From the NCBI RefSeq assembly GCF_009729415.1, contig NZ_MPKW01000033.1, positions 124,001 through 188,000 on the forward strand: a stretch of 64,000 nt of DNA. Direction: 5' to 3'. The position numbers were made by a program, and so were the translations under genes. Shown here one piece after another: positions 8,365 through 16,696 of the stretch. The first letter of the stretch is position 1. Each line of letters starts with the position of its first letter. Source of the stretch: Mycolicibacterium sp. CBMA 234 (GTDB taxonomy: Bacteria; Actinomycetota; Actinomycetes; Mycobacteriales; Mycobacteriaceae). A model generated the notes under the pieces. The model did no database searches. It saw only the letters and a list, made by a program, of their open reading frames with translations, and was not told the origin of the DNA.

Positions 8365-9396
8365 ATGCCGCTACCGTACGAAATCGGCGCCCACGGAACA
8401 GAAATCGAATACTGGCAGGCATGGTTCCAGCGCATGTATCACGCCTACGCGCCGACGAAGGACGGCGTTTACGGTGACGGCGACGTCGCCGCGGTCAATG
8501 AAATGCAACGACGCCTCGGGCTGCCCCAGACCGGCGTCTTCGACGACACGACCGCGCAAGCTGCCCACTACGATCCCCCACCGCCGAACCTGCTCCCGAT
8601 CATGTTCACGGTCGAGGGTCACCTGTCGAACATGTTCAGCGGGCCGGTGGCAGACACCGCGACAGCCCTTGAGTCCGAAGGCATCTGCCATCACCAGCCC
8701 ATCGGCTACGACAACGGGGCGCTTCCGTTCGACAACGACAGCGGCGTCAACGAGCTCGCCCGACTGGTCGGCACCGCCCAGATGGACAACGGCGTACCGT
8801 TCCCGGAGGGAACGCCCTGGTCGCTCGGCATCTACTCCCAGGGCGCGATCGTGGGATCGTACTTCTACTTCCGTTACCTGCAACCTGGTCAGCCGCTGGC
8901 CTGGCGCACGCCCGACCTCAAAGGCGTTCTGGCGTACGCCAACCCGTGCCGACAGACCGATTCCATCGCGTCCTGGGCCGAACCATGGGTGAGCGCGACC
9001 GGTACCCACGGCCTGGACCCGAACCAGCGGTTCGGGTTGCCCGGTTTCCCCGCCAAGCCCGACAACTGGGTGGACGTCTACCGCGGAGGCGACATCTTCG
9101 CCGAGAACGGCGACGACCAGGCGAGCGCAGTCAGAGCCGCCGTCTATGAGGCGGTGATGAACGACTGGACCAGCGACCCGTTCTCGCTCGCCGGACAGAT
9201 CGCGGCGACGTTCCATGCGCCCTTCCAGGAGGTTCTCGCTGTGATCGAGGCGATCATCAGTGGCGCCGTGTTCCTGGCCAGCAACCCGAACCCACACTAT
9301 GCGCCGTTCGAGCTCACCGGCGGCGAGGACTGGATGCGAGGACGACTTACCACCGGAGCCGTTCCGGCTCCTCAGTTCGTGCCGGAGGTCCTTTGA
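8365..9396 (+). CDS. LysB-like mycolyl-arabinogalactan esterase with peptidoglycan-binding domain
   Basis: 343 aa. Mycobacteriophage LysB enzymes are cutinase-fold esterases that release mycolic acids from arabinogalactan. Residues 9-66 form a peptidoglycan-binding repeat (DGVYGDGDVAAVNEMQRRLG, then TGVFDDTT). The esterase domain has the nucleophile Ser158 in GIYSQGA, a likely acid in VYRGGDIFAENGDD near residue 243, and His311 in NPNPHYAPF. There is no signal peptide, as in phage LysB. An AAGGGA ribosome site precedes ATG 8365. It follows the patatin gene and stands 3.6 kb from the LysA-like gene, so enzymes against peptidoglycan, lipid and the mycolate ester are clustered here. Confidence 0.87.
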   Translation: MPLPYEIGAHGTEIEYWQAWFQRMYHAYAPTKDGVYGDGDVAAVNEMQRRLGLPQTGVFDDTTAQAAHYDPPPPNLLPIMFTVEGHLSNMFSGPVADTATALESEGICHHQPIGYDNGALPFDNDSGVNELARLVGTAQMDNGVPFPEGTPWSLGIYSQGAIVGSYFYFRYLQPGQPLAWRTPDLKGVLAYANPCRQTDSIASWAEPWVSATGTHGLDPNQRFGLPGFPAKPDNWVDVYRGGDIFAENGDDQASAVRAAVYEAVMNDWTSDPFSLAGQIAATFHAPFQEVLAVIEAIISGAVFLASNPNPHYAPFELTGGEDWMRGRLTTGAVPAPQFVPEVL

Positions 9397-9508
9397 CAGG
9401 ACTGCCCGCACACTCCGTCACCCAGCATTCTGGCCGCCTGTGGGTATCGGCAAGTGCAGTACATCATTCAATCGGGGAGCCGGGAGAAGCCGTCGCTGCG
9501 CACGCCAG

Positions 9509-10252
9509 CTACCGCGCTGACGCGACGATGAGGTCGACGGCTTCTGCCACGCTGTCGGTGCAGTGGATCAGGTCAAGGTCGGATTCGGAGACCTTTCCCT
9601 CGGACTGAACCGTGTTGCGGATCCAGTCGATCAGACCGGACCAGTAATCCACGCCCAACAGAATGATCGGAAACGCTGTGACCTTGTGGGTCTGGACGAG
9701 GGTCAAGGCTTCGAACAGTTCGTCGAGGGTGCCGAATCCGCCGGGCAGGCACACGAACGCTTGCGCATATTTGACGAACATCGTTTTGCGCACGAAGAAG
9801 TAGCGGAAGTTGATCCCCAGATCGACCCAGTGGTTGAGGTGCTGTTCGAACGGTAGCTCGATACCCAGACCGACCGAGTAACCGCCGGACTCGCTGGCCC
9901 CACGGTTCACCGCCTCCATCGCGCCCGGGCCGCCCCCGGTGATCACCGCATAGCCCGCCCGCACCAGTGCGCTGCCCAGTTCCTCCCCCAACCGGTACTC
10001 CGGAGAATGCGGCGTCGTCCGAGCAGAGCCGAAAACCGTGACGGCCTTGGGCATTTCGGCGAGAGCATCGAAACCGTCGACAAACTCGCCCTGGATCCGC
10101 AGCACCCGCCAGGGGTCGGTGTGCAGCCACGCGGTGTCGTCGCGTCTATCCAGCAGACGCTGGTCGGCCGTCATGACGGCGCAACGGTCGCGACGAAGTT
10201 GCACCGAACCGCTTATCTGGAGCTGACCGTCGTCGGTCTCGTTCTCGTTCAC
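9509..10252 (-). CDS. LOG-family (TIGR00730) Rossmann-fold protein
   Basis: 247 aa. Signature motifs are GGGPGAMEAVNRGA (nucleotide loop) and LPGGFGTLDELFEALTLVQ, the PGGxGTxxE active site of LOG/lysine-decarboxylase-like proteins. Characterised LOG enzymes release the base from cytokinin riboside 5'-monophosphates or related nucleotides. This version has an extra N-terminal 50 residues before VFGSARTTP. The start is a GTG at 10252 with a poor ribosome site; an internal ATG at about 10175 is possible. It is convergent with the lysB-like gene; the 112-bp gap shows no clear terminator. Confidence 0.9.
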   Translation of the reverse strand: MNENETDDGQLQISGSVQLRRDRCAVMTADQRLLDRRDDTAWLHTDPWRVLRIQGEFVDGFDALAEMPKAVTVFGSARTTPHSPEYRLGEELGSALVRAGYAVITGGGPGAMEAVNRGASESGGYSVGLGIELPFEQHLNHWVDLGINFRYFFVRKTMFVKYAQAFVCLPGGFGTLDELFEALTLVQTHKVTAFPIILLGVDYWSGLIDWIRNTVQSEGKVSESDLDLIHCTDSVAEAVDLIVASAR

Positions 10253-10332
10253 GGCTGCCAGCGTATGGGAAGCCGGCCATACGGTTCCCCGTTGCAGGGA
10301 CTAGACATTCGCCGAATAGGTACGGCGCACCC

Positions 10333-11526
10333 TCAGTCCACGCGAACTTGGATCAAGGCGTTCGCGCCGCTGGTCCGCCATTGCTGTCCACTGGCATCGA
10401 GTTCGGCGAGTCGCTCGGACGTGAGGCCCACGACAACTTCCGATTTCAACGTCCGTAGTGCCGTTACCGGAGACGGAAAATAGCCCACGGTTTGGTTGAA
10501 CGGTGTGGTGGCTGGCCAGTACCGGTCTCCGACGAGGCGCCGATAGTTGAGGTCGCCTTTCATCAAAGTCATTGTGGCGGTCGCAAATTCGGCTGCGAGG
10601 TCGTCAGGCATGTCGTGGAACGCCAGCGGTGCACAAAAGAAACTGTGTGTGCGCACCTTCAGTCGGTCGCTGCGCACGGCGTCCCAGAGTCGGTCGCCAA
10701 TCCTGCTGATCTGTGGACGTGGCGCGGCCCTCAAGCGTTGGATGACCGACAGGACGTCGACCATGGTCGCATCCGACACGTAGTAGGGGTGCGGCTTGAC
10801 GTACAGCACAATCTCGGCGGCAAGACCCTGAGTGAGCAGACCGTCGGCCAGGACGAGATCCGCCAGCAGCTCGCTTCCGGCGTTGTCTGCTACGACGCAG
10901 ACGACCGGGTTGTCCTGCGCTCTGAGGGCAGACCACAGAAACGCGCTCTCGTCGACGAGGATGCCGTCCGACTGCGCTTCTACGGCAGCTGCGTTCAGTT
11001 GGAAGCTGAGGTCGGCGCGGTTACCCCACAGTGCGGCGACCAGCAGCGCCTCGTGGTGGTCCCCCGCCGCATCGGTCAAGTCGGCGAGCGCATTGAGTTC
11101 GGCGTCGACCGTTGGTCCCGCCAACTCGGCGTTCTTGACCGGAGCGAACGGGTCGACTCCGCACCACGCGCCCGACCCGAAGTAGCCGAGGGCCTCGAGC
11201 AGTCGGCGGTAAAAGTAGCTTTCGCTCCACAAGAATGGCGCTTCACCCCACGGTTGTCCGTAGAAGGGCTCTCCCCAGGCCAGCCAAGCCTCCCGGTCCT
11301 GAGCGTTCTCGGGCAACGGCTCCATGACACCAGTGGTGCTTTCGACCAGGAGCTGTTGCAGCATCGACTGCTCGGCGGAGGTGTACGGCCATGAGTCCAG
11401 GACCTGACGAATCAGCTTTGGGTGCCGCTCATGGAACACACCCCATTCGAAGGACCCCGGGACCTCTGCTGTGATCGTGGGCGCAACTGTGGTGTCCAGG
11501 ATCGTCTTCCTTTCAACGCATTTCAC
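10333..11526 (-). CDS. ARMT1-like damage-control phosphatase family protein (DUF89)
   Basis: 397 aa. DUF89/ARMT1 proteins are metal-dependent phosphatases thought to remove harmful phosphometabolites. The family signatures are present: VVADNAGSELLADLVLADGLL with the Asp-Asn metal site, and TLMKGDLNYRRLVGDRYW. The N-terminal part (FEWGVFHERHPKLIRQV) fits the helical domain of the actinobacterial branch. The start is taken as GTG 11526, with a weak ribosome site, so the true start may be slightly downstream. It lies 20 nt after DUF3297 on the same strand and is likely co-transcribed with it. Confidence 0.88.
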   Translation of the reverse strand: MKCVERKTILDTTVAPTITAEVPGSFEWGVFHERHPKLIRQVLDSWPYTSAEQSMLQQLLVESTTGVMEPLPENAQDREAWLAWGEPFYGQPWGEAPFLWSESYFYRRLLEALGYFGSGAWCGVDPFAPVKNAELAGPTVDAELNALADLTDAAGDHHEALLVAALWGNRADLSFQLNAAAVEAQSDGILVDESAFLWSALRAQDNPVVCVVADNAGSELLADLVLADGLLTQGLAAEIVLYVKPHPYYVSDATMVDVLSVIQRLRAAPRPQISRIGDRLWDAVRSDRLKVRTHSFFCAPLAFHDMPDDLAAEFATATMTLMKGDLNYRRLVGDRYWPATTPFNQTVGYFPSPVTALRTLKSEVVVGLTSERLAELDASGQQWRTSGANALIQVRVD

Positions 11527-11546
11527 CTACGCCGCCATCACCTTTG

Positions 11547-11804
11547 CTATTTTGCTAGGCGGAAATAAGGTTCAACCGTGCCGCTGAGCTTGACGACCAT
11601 CGGATTTCCGCGGCGATCCTTGGCGGTAGGGACCTCCACACGCACCCAACCTTCGGCCACGTTGTATTCGTACACATTGGTCTTCTCGACGCCATTGAAG
11701 CGAATACCCACGCCACGGAGGAGCGCCTCTTCGCTATAGAAGTCGCTGCGCGGGTCGATGGAGAGGTGATTCGGTGGGACGTCTGTGTTCTGATCCTGGG
11801 ACAT
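11547..11804 (-). CDS. DUF3297 family small protein
   Basis: 85 aa, the normal length for this bacterial family of unknown function. The sequence is highly typical: HLSIDPRSDFYSEEALLRG, VGIRFNGVEKTNVYEYNV, EGWVRVEVP and KLSGTVEPYFRLAK. It is probably the first gene of a two-gene unit with the ARMT1-like gene. No function is established. Confidence 0.9.
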   Translation of the reverse strand: MSQDQNTDVPPNHLSIDPRSDFYSEEALLRGVGIRFNGVEKTNVYEYNVAEGWVRVEVPTAKDRRGNPMVVKLSGTVEPYFRLAK

Positions 11805-11933
11805 GATGGCTTTCGTTGAATGCTGCGTTAGGTTCTTGGACTTGATTCTCTAAGAACGTACGCGACTCTGAAGCAGCGGGTTCCGCGTAGGTCTTGGCGC
11901 GCCGCCTCACTGAAAGCAGCAGACCCCAGCCGC

Positions 11934-12035
11934 AAGTCCAGTCCCGCCAAACCCACCACGATCCGTACCGGTTGCACGCCATCTCCGCCGCACCTGCGCA
12001 AGCACCGCGACGAAACCGCCGCGTCACTGATCTGA
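11934..12035 (+). pseudogene. Relic of the 3' end of an indoleamine 2,3-dioxygenase gene
   Basis: 34 codons including the stop match the end of the intact gene at 3209-3310 without gaps, with SSPAKPTTI, TGCTP and LRKHRDETAASLI against SSPANPTTI, TGSTP and LRKHRDETAGSLI. Roughly 85-90% of bases agree by eye, and the stop codon is kept. Nothing upstream matches, so only the tail survives. It looks like the residue of a duplicated or deleted paralogue. Confidence 0.85.
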
Positions 12036-12407
12036 CGAGAAGGGTGCACACCGGCGCGCCATCACCTTCGGTCGAAACCTGTTGGTGGCCTTGGCAATTC
12101 CAGATTGGAGTCCGCCAAACGTCCCCATCTACCTCATGCATCACACCCGTCCCAGGAATTCCGCCTGAGACGGTTTCTCGCCGACGCCCATAACGATCTC
12201 AGCGCTCCGAAAGTCGGCCTACCATCGGAATTTATGGGCCTGGTGAAGGAAAACCGCCAGACGAGCATCGAGTTGACGGCCGACGTCTCGAACTCGGTGC
12301 AGCAGAAGTTGTGGCTCGACTCGATCCGGGGAAGCGCCACCATCACGCGCGGGCTGAATCAAGCCTCGTGACCGATCAATCCTCGCGATAGAAGGAGGGA
12401 TGGGCTG
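12036..12407. other. Intergenic stretch with no recognised gene; possible decayed coding sequence
   Basis: No gene can be assigned. A rightward frame of 88 codons (12105-12371) ends in a protein-like stretch (MGLVKENRQTSIELTADV, then QQKLWLDSIRG) but matches no family I know and lacks a good ribosome site. Sitting right after the dioxygenase relic, it may be another gene fragment. A GAAGGAGGG ribosome site for the next gene lies near 12391-12399. Confidence 0.35.
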
Positions 12408-12638
12408 ATGAAAACCGCACTAGCAATCGCCGCCGTGCTCGCGCTCAGCCCCATCGGCGTAGCCCACGCCACGCCAGGACAATGCATCAACACGCCCTGG
12501 GGCGGATTCTGCGACGGTCAACCCGACAACAACGGCATCTTCAACCACTGCGAAGGCGCATTGGGATTCAGCAACTGCTACTACGTCCGTGCCGTACCGA
12601 CCGATGTCGACCCGCGCGGATGGGTACCACTGAACTGA
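12408..12638 (+). CDS. Small secreted mycobacterial protein, function unknown
   Basis: 76 aa. A Sec signal peptide is clear (MKTALAIAAVLALSPIGVAHA, cut after AHA). The mature part is about 55 residues with four Cys (QCINTP, GGFCDG, NHCEGA, SNCYYV), suggesting two disulfides. AGAAGGAGGG precedes ATG 12408. It recalls other small Cys-containing exported proteins of mycobacteria, such as the 148-aa protein at 41179, though similarity is only in style. No function can be given. Confidence 0.8.
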   Translation: MKTALAIAAVLALSPIGVAHATPGQCINTPWGGFCDGQPDNNGIFNHCEGALGFSNCYYVRAVPTDVDPRGWVPLN

Positions 12639-12819
12639 CACCTCACTCCGCTACTAGGCGCTTGCCGCGCTTCGGACTCGCGCGGGCGCTGCCCTCCGCA
12701 ACCCCTGCAGAGGCAACGGCACCATACTGGTTCAACGACAGCGATCAGCGTCCCAAAGATCGATTACCCTGAGGTCAGCCAGCCCGCTTTGCTTGCGAGT
12801 TGCAGGTTCGTCTATGTTC

Positions 12820-12834
12820 GCGGCATATTGCCGC
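12820..12834. promoter_or_regulatory. Inverted repeat GCGGCA-TAT-TGCCGC in the mpt64-like leader
   Basis: Six-bp perfect arms around TAT, ending 7 nt before the AGGAGGT ribosome site (12842-12848). A possible promoter with TTGCTT at 12789 and TATGTT at 12813 is just upstream. The repeat could be an operator at the start of transcription or a short leader hairpin. Confidence 0.4.
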
Positions 12835-12855
12835 GTTTGCTAGGAGGTACTGCCC

Positions 12856-13671
12856 GTGCGCATTTTCAGCCAGGCCCTGGCTGTCTTGGTTGCCACCACG
12901 TTCGCTTCCCCCGGGTTGGCGATGGCGGCCCCGAAGGATTACTGCGCCGACCTCAAGGGCGGCAATACCGGCAGCACGTGCGAGATCCAGCTCTCTGACC
13001 CCGGGTACAGCGTCGACATCAGCATTCCGCTGGACTACCCCGATCAGAAGTCGGTCGCCGACTACATCTCCCAGACCCGCGACGCGTTCCTCAACTCGGC
13101 CAAGTCGGGCGCGCCCCGCACCACACCGTATGTGTTGCGCATCAAGCCGACGGAATACTCCTCGGCAATTCCGCCGCGCGGCACGCAAGCAGTGGTGTTC
13201 AAAGTGGATCAAAACGTTGGCGAGACTCAGGCACAGACGACGTACAAAGCGTTCAACTGGGACCAGACCTACCGCAAGGCGATCACCTACACGGCCGCAC
13301 CGGACGACAAAGAACACACGCCGCTGTGGCGGGTGGACGATCCGCTGAAGGTCGTCGCGCCGATCGTCCAAGCCGAACTGCAGCAGCAGCTGGCACCGCC
13401 GCCGCCGGTCGCGCCTCCCACACCTCCCACACAACCGGGACAGGCGGCTACGGCCACGCCGGCCACGACCACCACCACACCTCCACCACCGCCGCCGGCA
13501 CCGTTGCCCTTCGCGCTCACGGCGCTGTACAACCCGGCCAACTATCAGAACTTCGCGGTGGTAAACGACGGGGTGATCTTCTTCTTCGACCAGGGCGTGT
13601 TGTTGCCAGCCTCAGCCGGGGCGTTACACGTGCTGGTGCCCCGGTCGGCGATCGACCCGATGATCGCCTAG
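12856..13671 (+). CDS. mpt64: MPT64-family secreted protein with Pro/Thr-rich insertion
   Basis: 271 aa. It closely follows the M. tuberculosis secreted antigen MPT64 (Rv1980c): signal peptide cut after AMA, then APKDYC, LKGGNTGS, YPDQKSVADYISQTRD, SAIPPRGTQAVVFKV, TTYKAFNWDQTYRK and the C-terminal NPANYQNFAVVNDGVIFFF and VPRSAIDPM. Between residues about 181 and 218 an insert rich in Pro and Thr separates the two parts of the domain, which MPT64 itself lacks. The start is GTG 12856, 7 nt after AGGAGGT. It is exported, with a role in host or envelope interaction unknown for this species. The symbol denotes family membership; strict orthology is not shown. Confidence 0.88.
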   Translation: MRIFSQALAVLVATTFASPGLAMAAPKDYCADLKGGNTGSTCEIQLSDPGYSVDISIPLDYPDQKSVADYISQTRDAFLNSAKSGAPRTTPYVLRIKPTEYSSAIPPRGTQAVVFKVDQNVGETQAQTTYKAFNWDQTYRKAITYTAAPDDKEHTPLWRVDDPLKVVAPIVQAELQQQLAPPPPVAPPTPPTQPGQAATATPATTTTTPPPPPPAPLPFALTALYNPANYQNFAVVNDGVIFFFDQGVLLPASAGALHVLVPRSAIDPMIA

Positions 13672-13874
13672 TACCGGAGCCGTGTACCTCTGAGCCGGCC
13701 TCCGCCGTGGGCGGCCGGACCCGGGGTCGGGCTCTCGGGCGGCATCGGCCAGCTGCTGACCTTCTTCCGCCCGCCCACCAAGCAATAACTTCCCGCTCGC
13801 GGACGACACAAAGCTTGTGTGGAACCGGCACAGCCACCGCGGCCACTCCATAAACTCAAGGGATTTACGTTCGC

Positions 13875-14184
13875 GGAGTTGTCGCCACCCATCTGCATCC
13901 CATCACGAGGGTTCACAGACCGGCGCTCCCGCTGAGGAAGTTGATGCGCTCGGGACGGAAATATTCGCCATTCGAGGACTCGAAACGCAGTGACGCCCCA
14001 TCGGCTCATCGAGGACGGCACAAAGGCGGACGCACATGGCTGCGCTGTCACGGCACTGTGGACACCCCGGCACTCCCCCGGCCATCTCTGCTTCCTTCTG
14101 CATGACGCGGCAGTGATTCTGACCGGCGATCATGTGCTGCCGGGCATCACCCCGAATATGGCGGCGGCAGGTGTTCGGGCCTGA
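13875..14184 (+). pseudogene. Decayed metallo-beta-lactamase-fold hydrolase
   Basis: Two pieces in different frames. The first (from about 13869) reads VRGVVATHLHP, the start of the HxHxDH metal motif, then breaks. The second, in another frame up to the stop at 14182-14184, reads ALWTPRHSPGHLCFLL and ILTGDHVLPGITPN, matching the HSPGH and TGDHVLP metal-binding blocks. The section between them is much shorter than in intact enzymes. It is therefore a frameshifted, internally deleted remnant. The 200 bp upstream (13672-13868) shows nothing recognisable. Confidence 0.75.
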
Positions 14185-14195
14185 TCCTCTCGGAA

Positions 14196-15500
14196 TCACA
14201 GCTTTTCGTAGACGATTGACCCGTCGTAGACGGTGGCCGTCACCATCGCGGCGTCCAACGCGTCGAGCGCGTCCCTGGGCGGCAGCGACAGCAGGCACAA
14301 GTCGGCGGCGCCCCCTCGGGCCAGACCGCGCGGCCGGTTCGGACGCCGCGGGCCACCCAGAAACATTCCCAAAGCCCTTGCTGCATCAATCGTTTCACTC
14401 TTCCCCAGGACCCGGCCCGAGGAAGTAACGCGACGTACCGCGGCGCGCATCGCGGCCCAGGGATCAGCGTCCCCGAACGGCAGATCAGTGGACAACGCCA
14501 CCGGTATCTGAGCACCCCCCAGGGACGCGACGCGCCAAAGCTCGCGATGCTCAGTTTCGGGCACATCGGACAGGTACTGGTCGCCACGTTCAGCGACGAA
14601 GTTCGGCTGGGTGATAACCATGACGCCCAGCTCGCGCAGGTCGACCAGGCAGTCATCTGGGATGACGGCGCCGTGCTCGATTCGGTCACCCGCACGCGGC
14701 CGAGCCTGCCGTAGCGCGCTGATCGCGACAATCAGTTGCACGGCGGTAACACAGTGCAGCGCAACGATTCCACCTTGCCGATGCCGAGCCGCGATCCACT
14801 CGGTGAGCCCATCGAGATCCAGATCATCGTCGTGCAGGATGCGTTTGGCAGGACCAAGCACCTCGACCCGCTGCCGCAGTTTTCCCTCTCGGCGCGCCTC
14901 AGCGAACTCGACCACATCGTCGACCGTCAGGTCCGGAGTGGCATCGGTGACACCGGTCACGCCAAATGCCGACAGTTGACGGCTGACCTCACTCAACCCG
15001 GTATTCCTGCGCTGCAGGGCATGTGACCACCTCAAGTCGGCACTGCGGAGCCGGCCATCAGGGTGTCCCTGCAGTCCGATGGCCGACAGACCTGCGGAGT
15101 TGAGAGTCCACAGCACTCCGCTGCGATGCTGAACTCGTACCGGCACATTGGGCGACACCCGATCGAGGGCTGCACGATCCAGTGGTCCAGCGACCGCTTC
15201 ATGGTAGGAGACGGCGCGAATCCAGCCGTCCTCGCCGATGTCTGCGCGGCTCAGTGCTGTGCGCAAACCGTCGAGGCTGTGCACCTCCCCTGGGCCGACC
15301 CGGACCGATGTCAATGCCGCGGCGGCGGACCGCAGGTGAACATGATGGTCATGCAGGCCCGGAATGACGGTACCGCCGCGTGCGTCGAGGATTTCTTCAC
15401 CTCGCAGCGGTTCGATCCGGTCTTCGATCGCCTCGATCCGCCGGCTGAGCCGGATGTCGACCATGCGGCCGTCGAGAAGAACCGCCCGCTGAATCAGCAT
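14196..15500 (-). CDS. Amidohydrolase family protein (YtcJ/amidohydrolase_3-like)
   Basis: 434 aa. A metal-dependent TIM-barrel hydrolase: ARGGTVIPGLHDHHVHLRS carries the HxH metal motif, IVALHCVTAVQLI a barrel His, DRIEHGAVIPDD another His, and VALSTDLPFGDADPW the late Asp. A final beta-sandwich strand follows (GGAADLCLLSLPP). The substrate cannot be predicted. It overlaps the CoA-transferase gene by 7 nt and is the last gene of the crotonase/CoA-transferase/amidohydrolase operon, so it may hydrolyse an amide or cyclic intermediate in the same pathway. Confidence 0.88.
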   Translation of the reverse strand: MLIQRAVLLDGRMVDIRLSRRIEAIEDRIEPLRGEEILDARGGTVIPGLHDHHVHLRSAAAALTSVRVGPGEVHSLDGLRTALSRADIGEDGWIRAVSYHEAVAGPLDRAALDRVSPNVPVRVQHRSGVLWTLNSAGLSAIGLQGHPDGRLRSADLRWSHALQRRNTGLSEVSRQLSAFGVTGVTDATPDLTVDDVVEFAEARREGKLRQRVEVLGPAKRILHDDDLDLDGLTEWIAARHRQGGIVALHCVTAVQLIVAISALRQARPRAGDRIEHGAVIPDDCLVDLRELGVMVITQPNFVAERGDQYLSDVPETEHRELWRVASLGGAQIPVALSTDLPFGDADPWAAMRAAVRRVTSSGRVLGKSETIDAARALGMFLGGPRRPNRPRGLARGGAADLCLLSLPPRDALDALDAAMVTATVYDGSIVYEKL

Positions 15501-16696
15501 GCGGCAGTGCTCCTTTCTCGCAGCATTGCCAGCACGGCCGCGTTGTCAGCCCCCAAAGCACCGGCAGGGGGCACCTGCTCGGGTGCAACCGGATCGGCTG
15601 CCGCGCCAACGATGTCATCGGTCGCGAGTGGCGACGCTGCATACTCAGCGGCCACTGCTGCCAGGGCGATCTCCACTACCTCGCCGCCGCCGCGGCGCAA
15701 CGACTCCGCGACCGCGAGTGTGGCTTGCAGTCCCGTAAGCGGGTCGGCAATCGCGTCTCCGCAGAAAACCGGTCCGGCTGAGTCGCTGCCAACCAGGCCA
15801 CCAGAGACCGCGGCGTCGTCGCCGAAACCGACCCAGTGAGCACGGTCTCCCTGGGCGCCGTGGCCGGTGATGCGCACCCACACCCGGCCGTCCCGCGCCG
15901 GAATGTCGGACGGGCCGAGGCCTCGGCGTGTCAGGGCTTCTGGGCGCGACGACTCGATCACCACATCGGCTGCCGCCAGCAACTGCCTGAGCTCCACTGG
16001 ATGGTCGAAATCGGCTGCGTAGCAGAGCTTTCCCGTGTTCATCCAGTCGAAGAACCGGGGTTCGCCCTGTCGCGTTCCGTCCGGGCGGGACCGGCGTTCG
16101 ACCTTCACGACGGTAGCGCCTGCCCGGGCCAGCAGCTGCCCACACAGCGGCCCTGCCCACATGGATGACAGATCTACGACCAGAAGGTCCCGGTAGCCAC
16201 GGGCCGCGGCCCGATTACAGTCCCGGCGAACGACAGGTGGCGCGGCTGCCGTCTCGCCGAGCACGCCGATCGGTAGCCCAAGCAACCGGGCACGTTCCGC
16301 GATTTCGGACAGCTCGCGGCCCCCTGCCCACCGGGTCAGCGCCGGCCACGGATCGTTGATCGGCAGATCGGCTTCGATCACCGCCGGCACGGCTTCGAGG
16401 TCGTCGGGCCGCGACAGTGTCAATGCCAACCAGCCGTCCCGGCCTTTGATCAGTCGAGTGGCGCCGCCGGCGCTGATCCGGCCACGCCGCGTCAGCCCAA
16501 GCAGGGCAGCGCGCCCAACAAGAATTTCCGCGGCATCAACTGCGACGCCGGTGCCGGCGTGCAGCTCGGCCGTGACCGCTCGGGCCCGAGCCAGCACCGC
16601 GGCCCGGCTGACGTCCGGGGGTCCTTCGGCGTCACCGGTCAGAGCCGCCAGCCCACCGGCCGACCAGTCATGTACCGCGGCGTCCATGACCGTCAT
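15494..16696 (-). CDS. CaiB/BaiF-type (class III) CoA-transferase
   Basis: 400 aa from ATG 16696. Class III transferases move CoA between acids. The family block LLVVDLSSMWAGPLCGQLLARAG followed by TVVKVER is near residue 210, then FFDWMNTGKLC and DVVIESSRPEALTRRGLG. The first 200 residues are unusual for the family: the recognisable domain starts late, so this may be the truncated or rearranged two-part form seen in some actinobacteria. The start is set by an ATGA overlap with the stop of the upstream crotonase; a much longer frame exists but runs across that gene. Confidence 0.82.
   Translation of the reverse strand: MTVMDAAVHDWSAGGLAALTGDAEGPPDVSRAAVLARARAVTAELHAGTGVAVDAAEILVGRAALLGLTRRGRISAGGATRLIKGRDGWLALTLSRPDDLEAVPAVIEADLPINDPWPALTRWAGGRELSEIAERARLLGLPIGVLGETAAAPPVVRRDCNRAAARGYRDLLVVDLSSMWAGPLCGQLLARAGATVVKVERRSRPDGTRQGEPRFFDWMNTGKLCYAADFDHPVELRQLLAAADVVIESSRPEALTRRGLGPSDIPARDGRVWVRITGHGAQGDRAHWVGFGDDAAVSGGLVGSDSAGPVFCGDAIADPLTGLQATLAVAESLRRGGGEVVEIALAAVAAEYAASPLATDDIVGAAADPVAPEQVPPAGALGADNAAVLAMLRERSTAAC

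Noticed and set aside
3342..9396. An integrated prophage
   Set aside because: Only lysis-type genes are present. No integrase, terminase, capsid, tail or attachment-site repeats are visible, so only a captured cassette is claimed.
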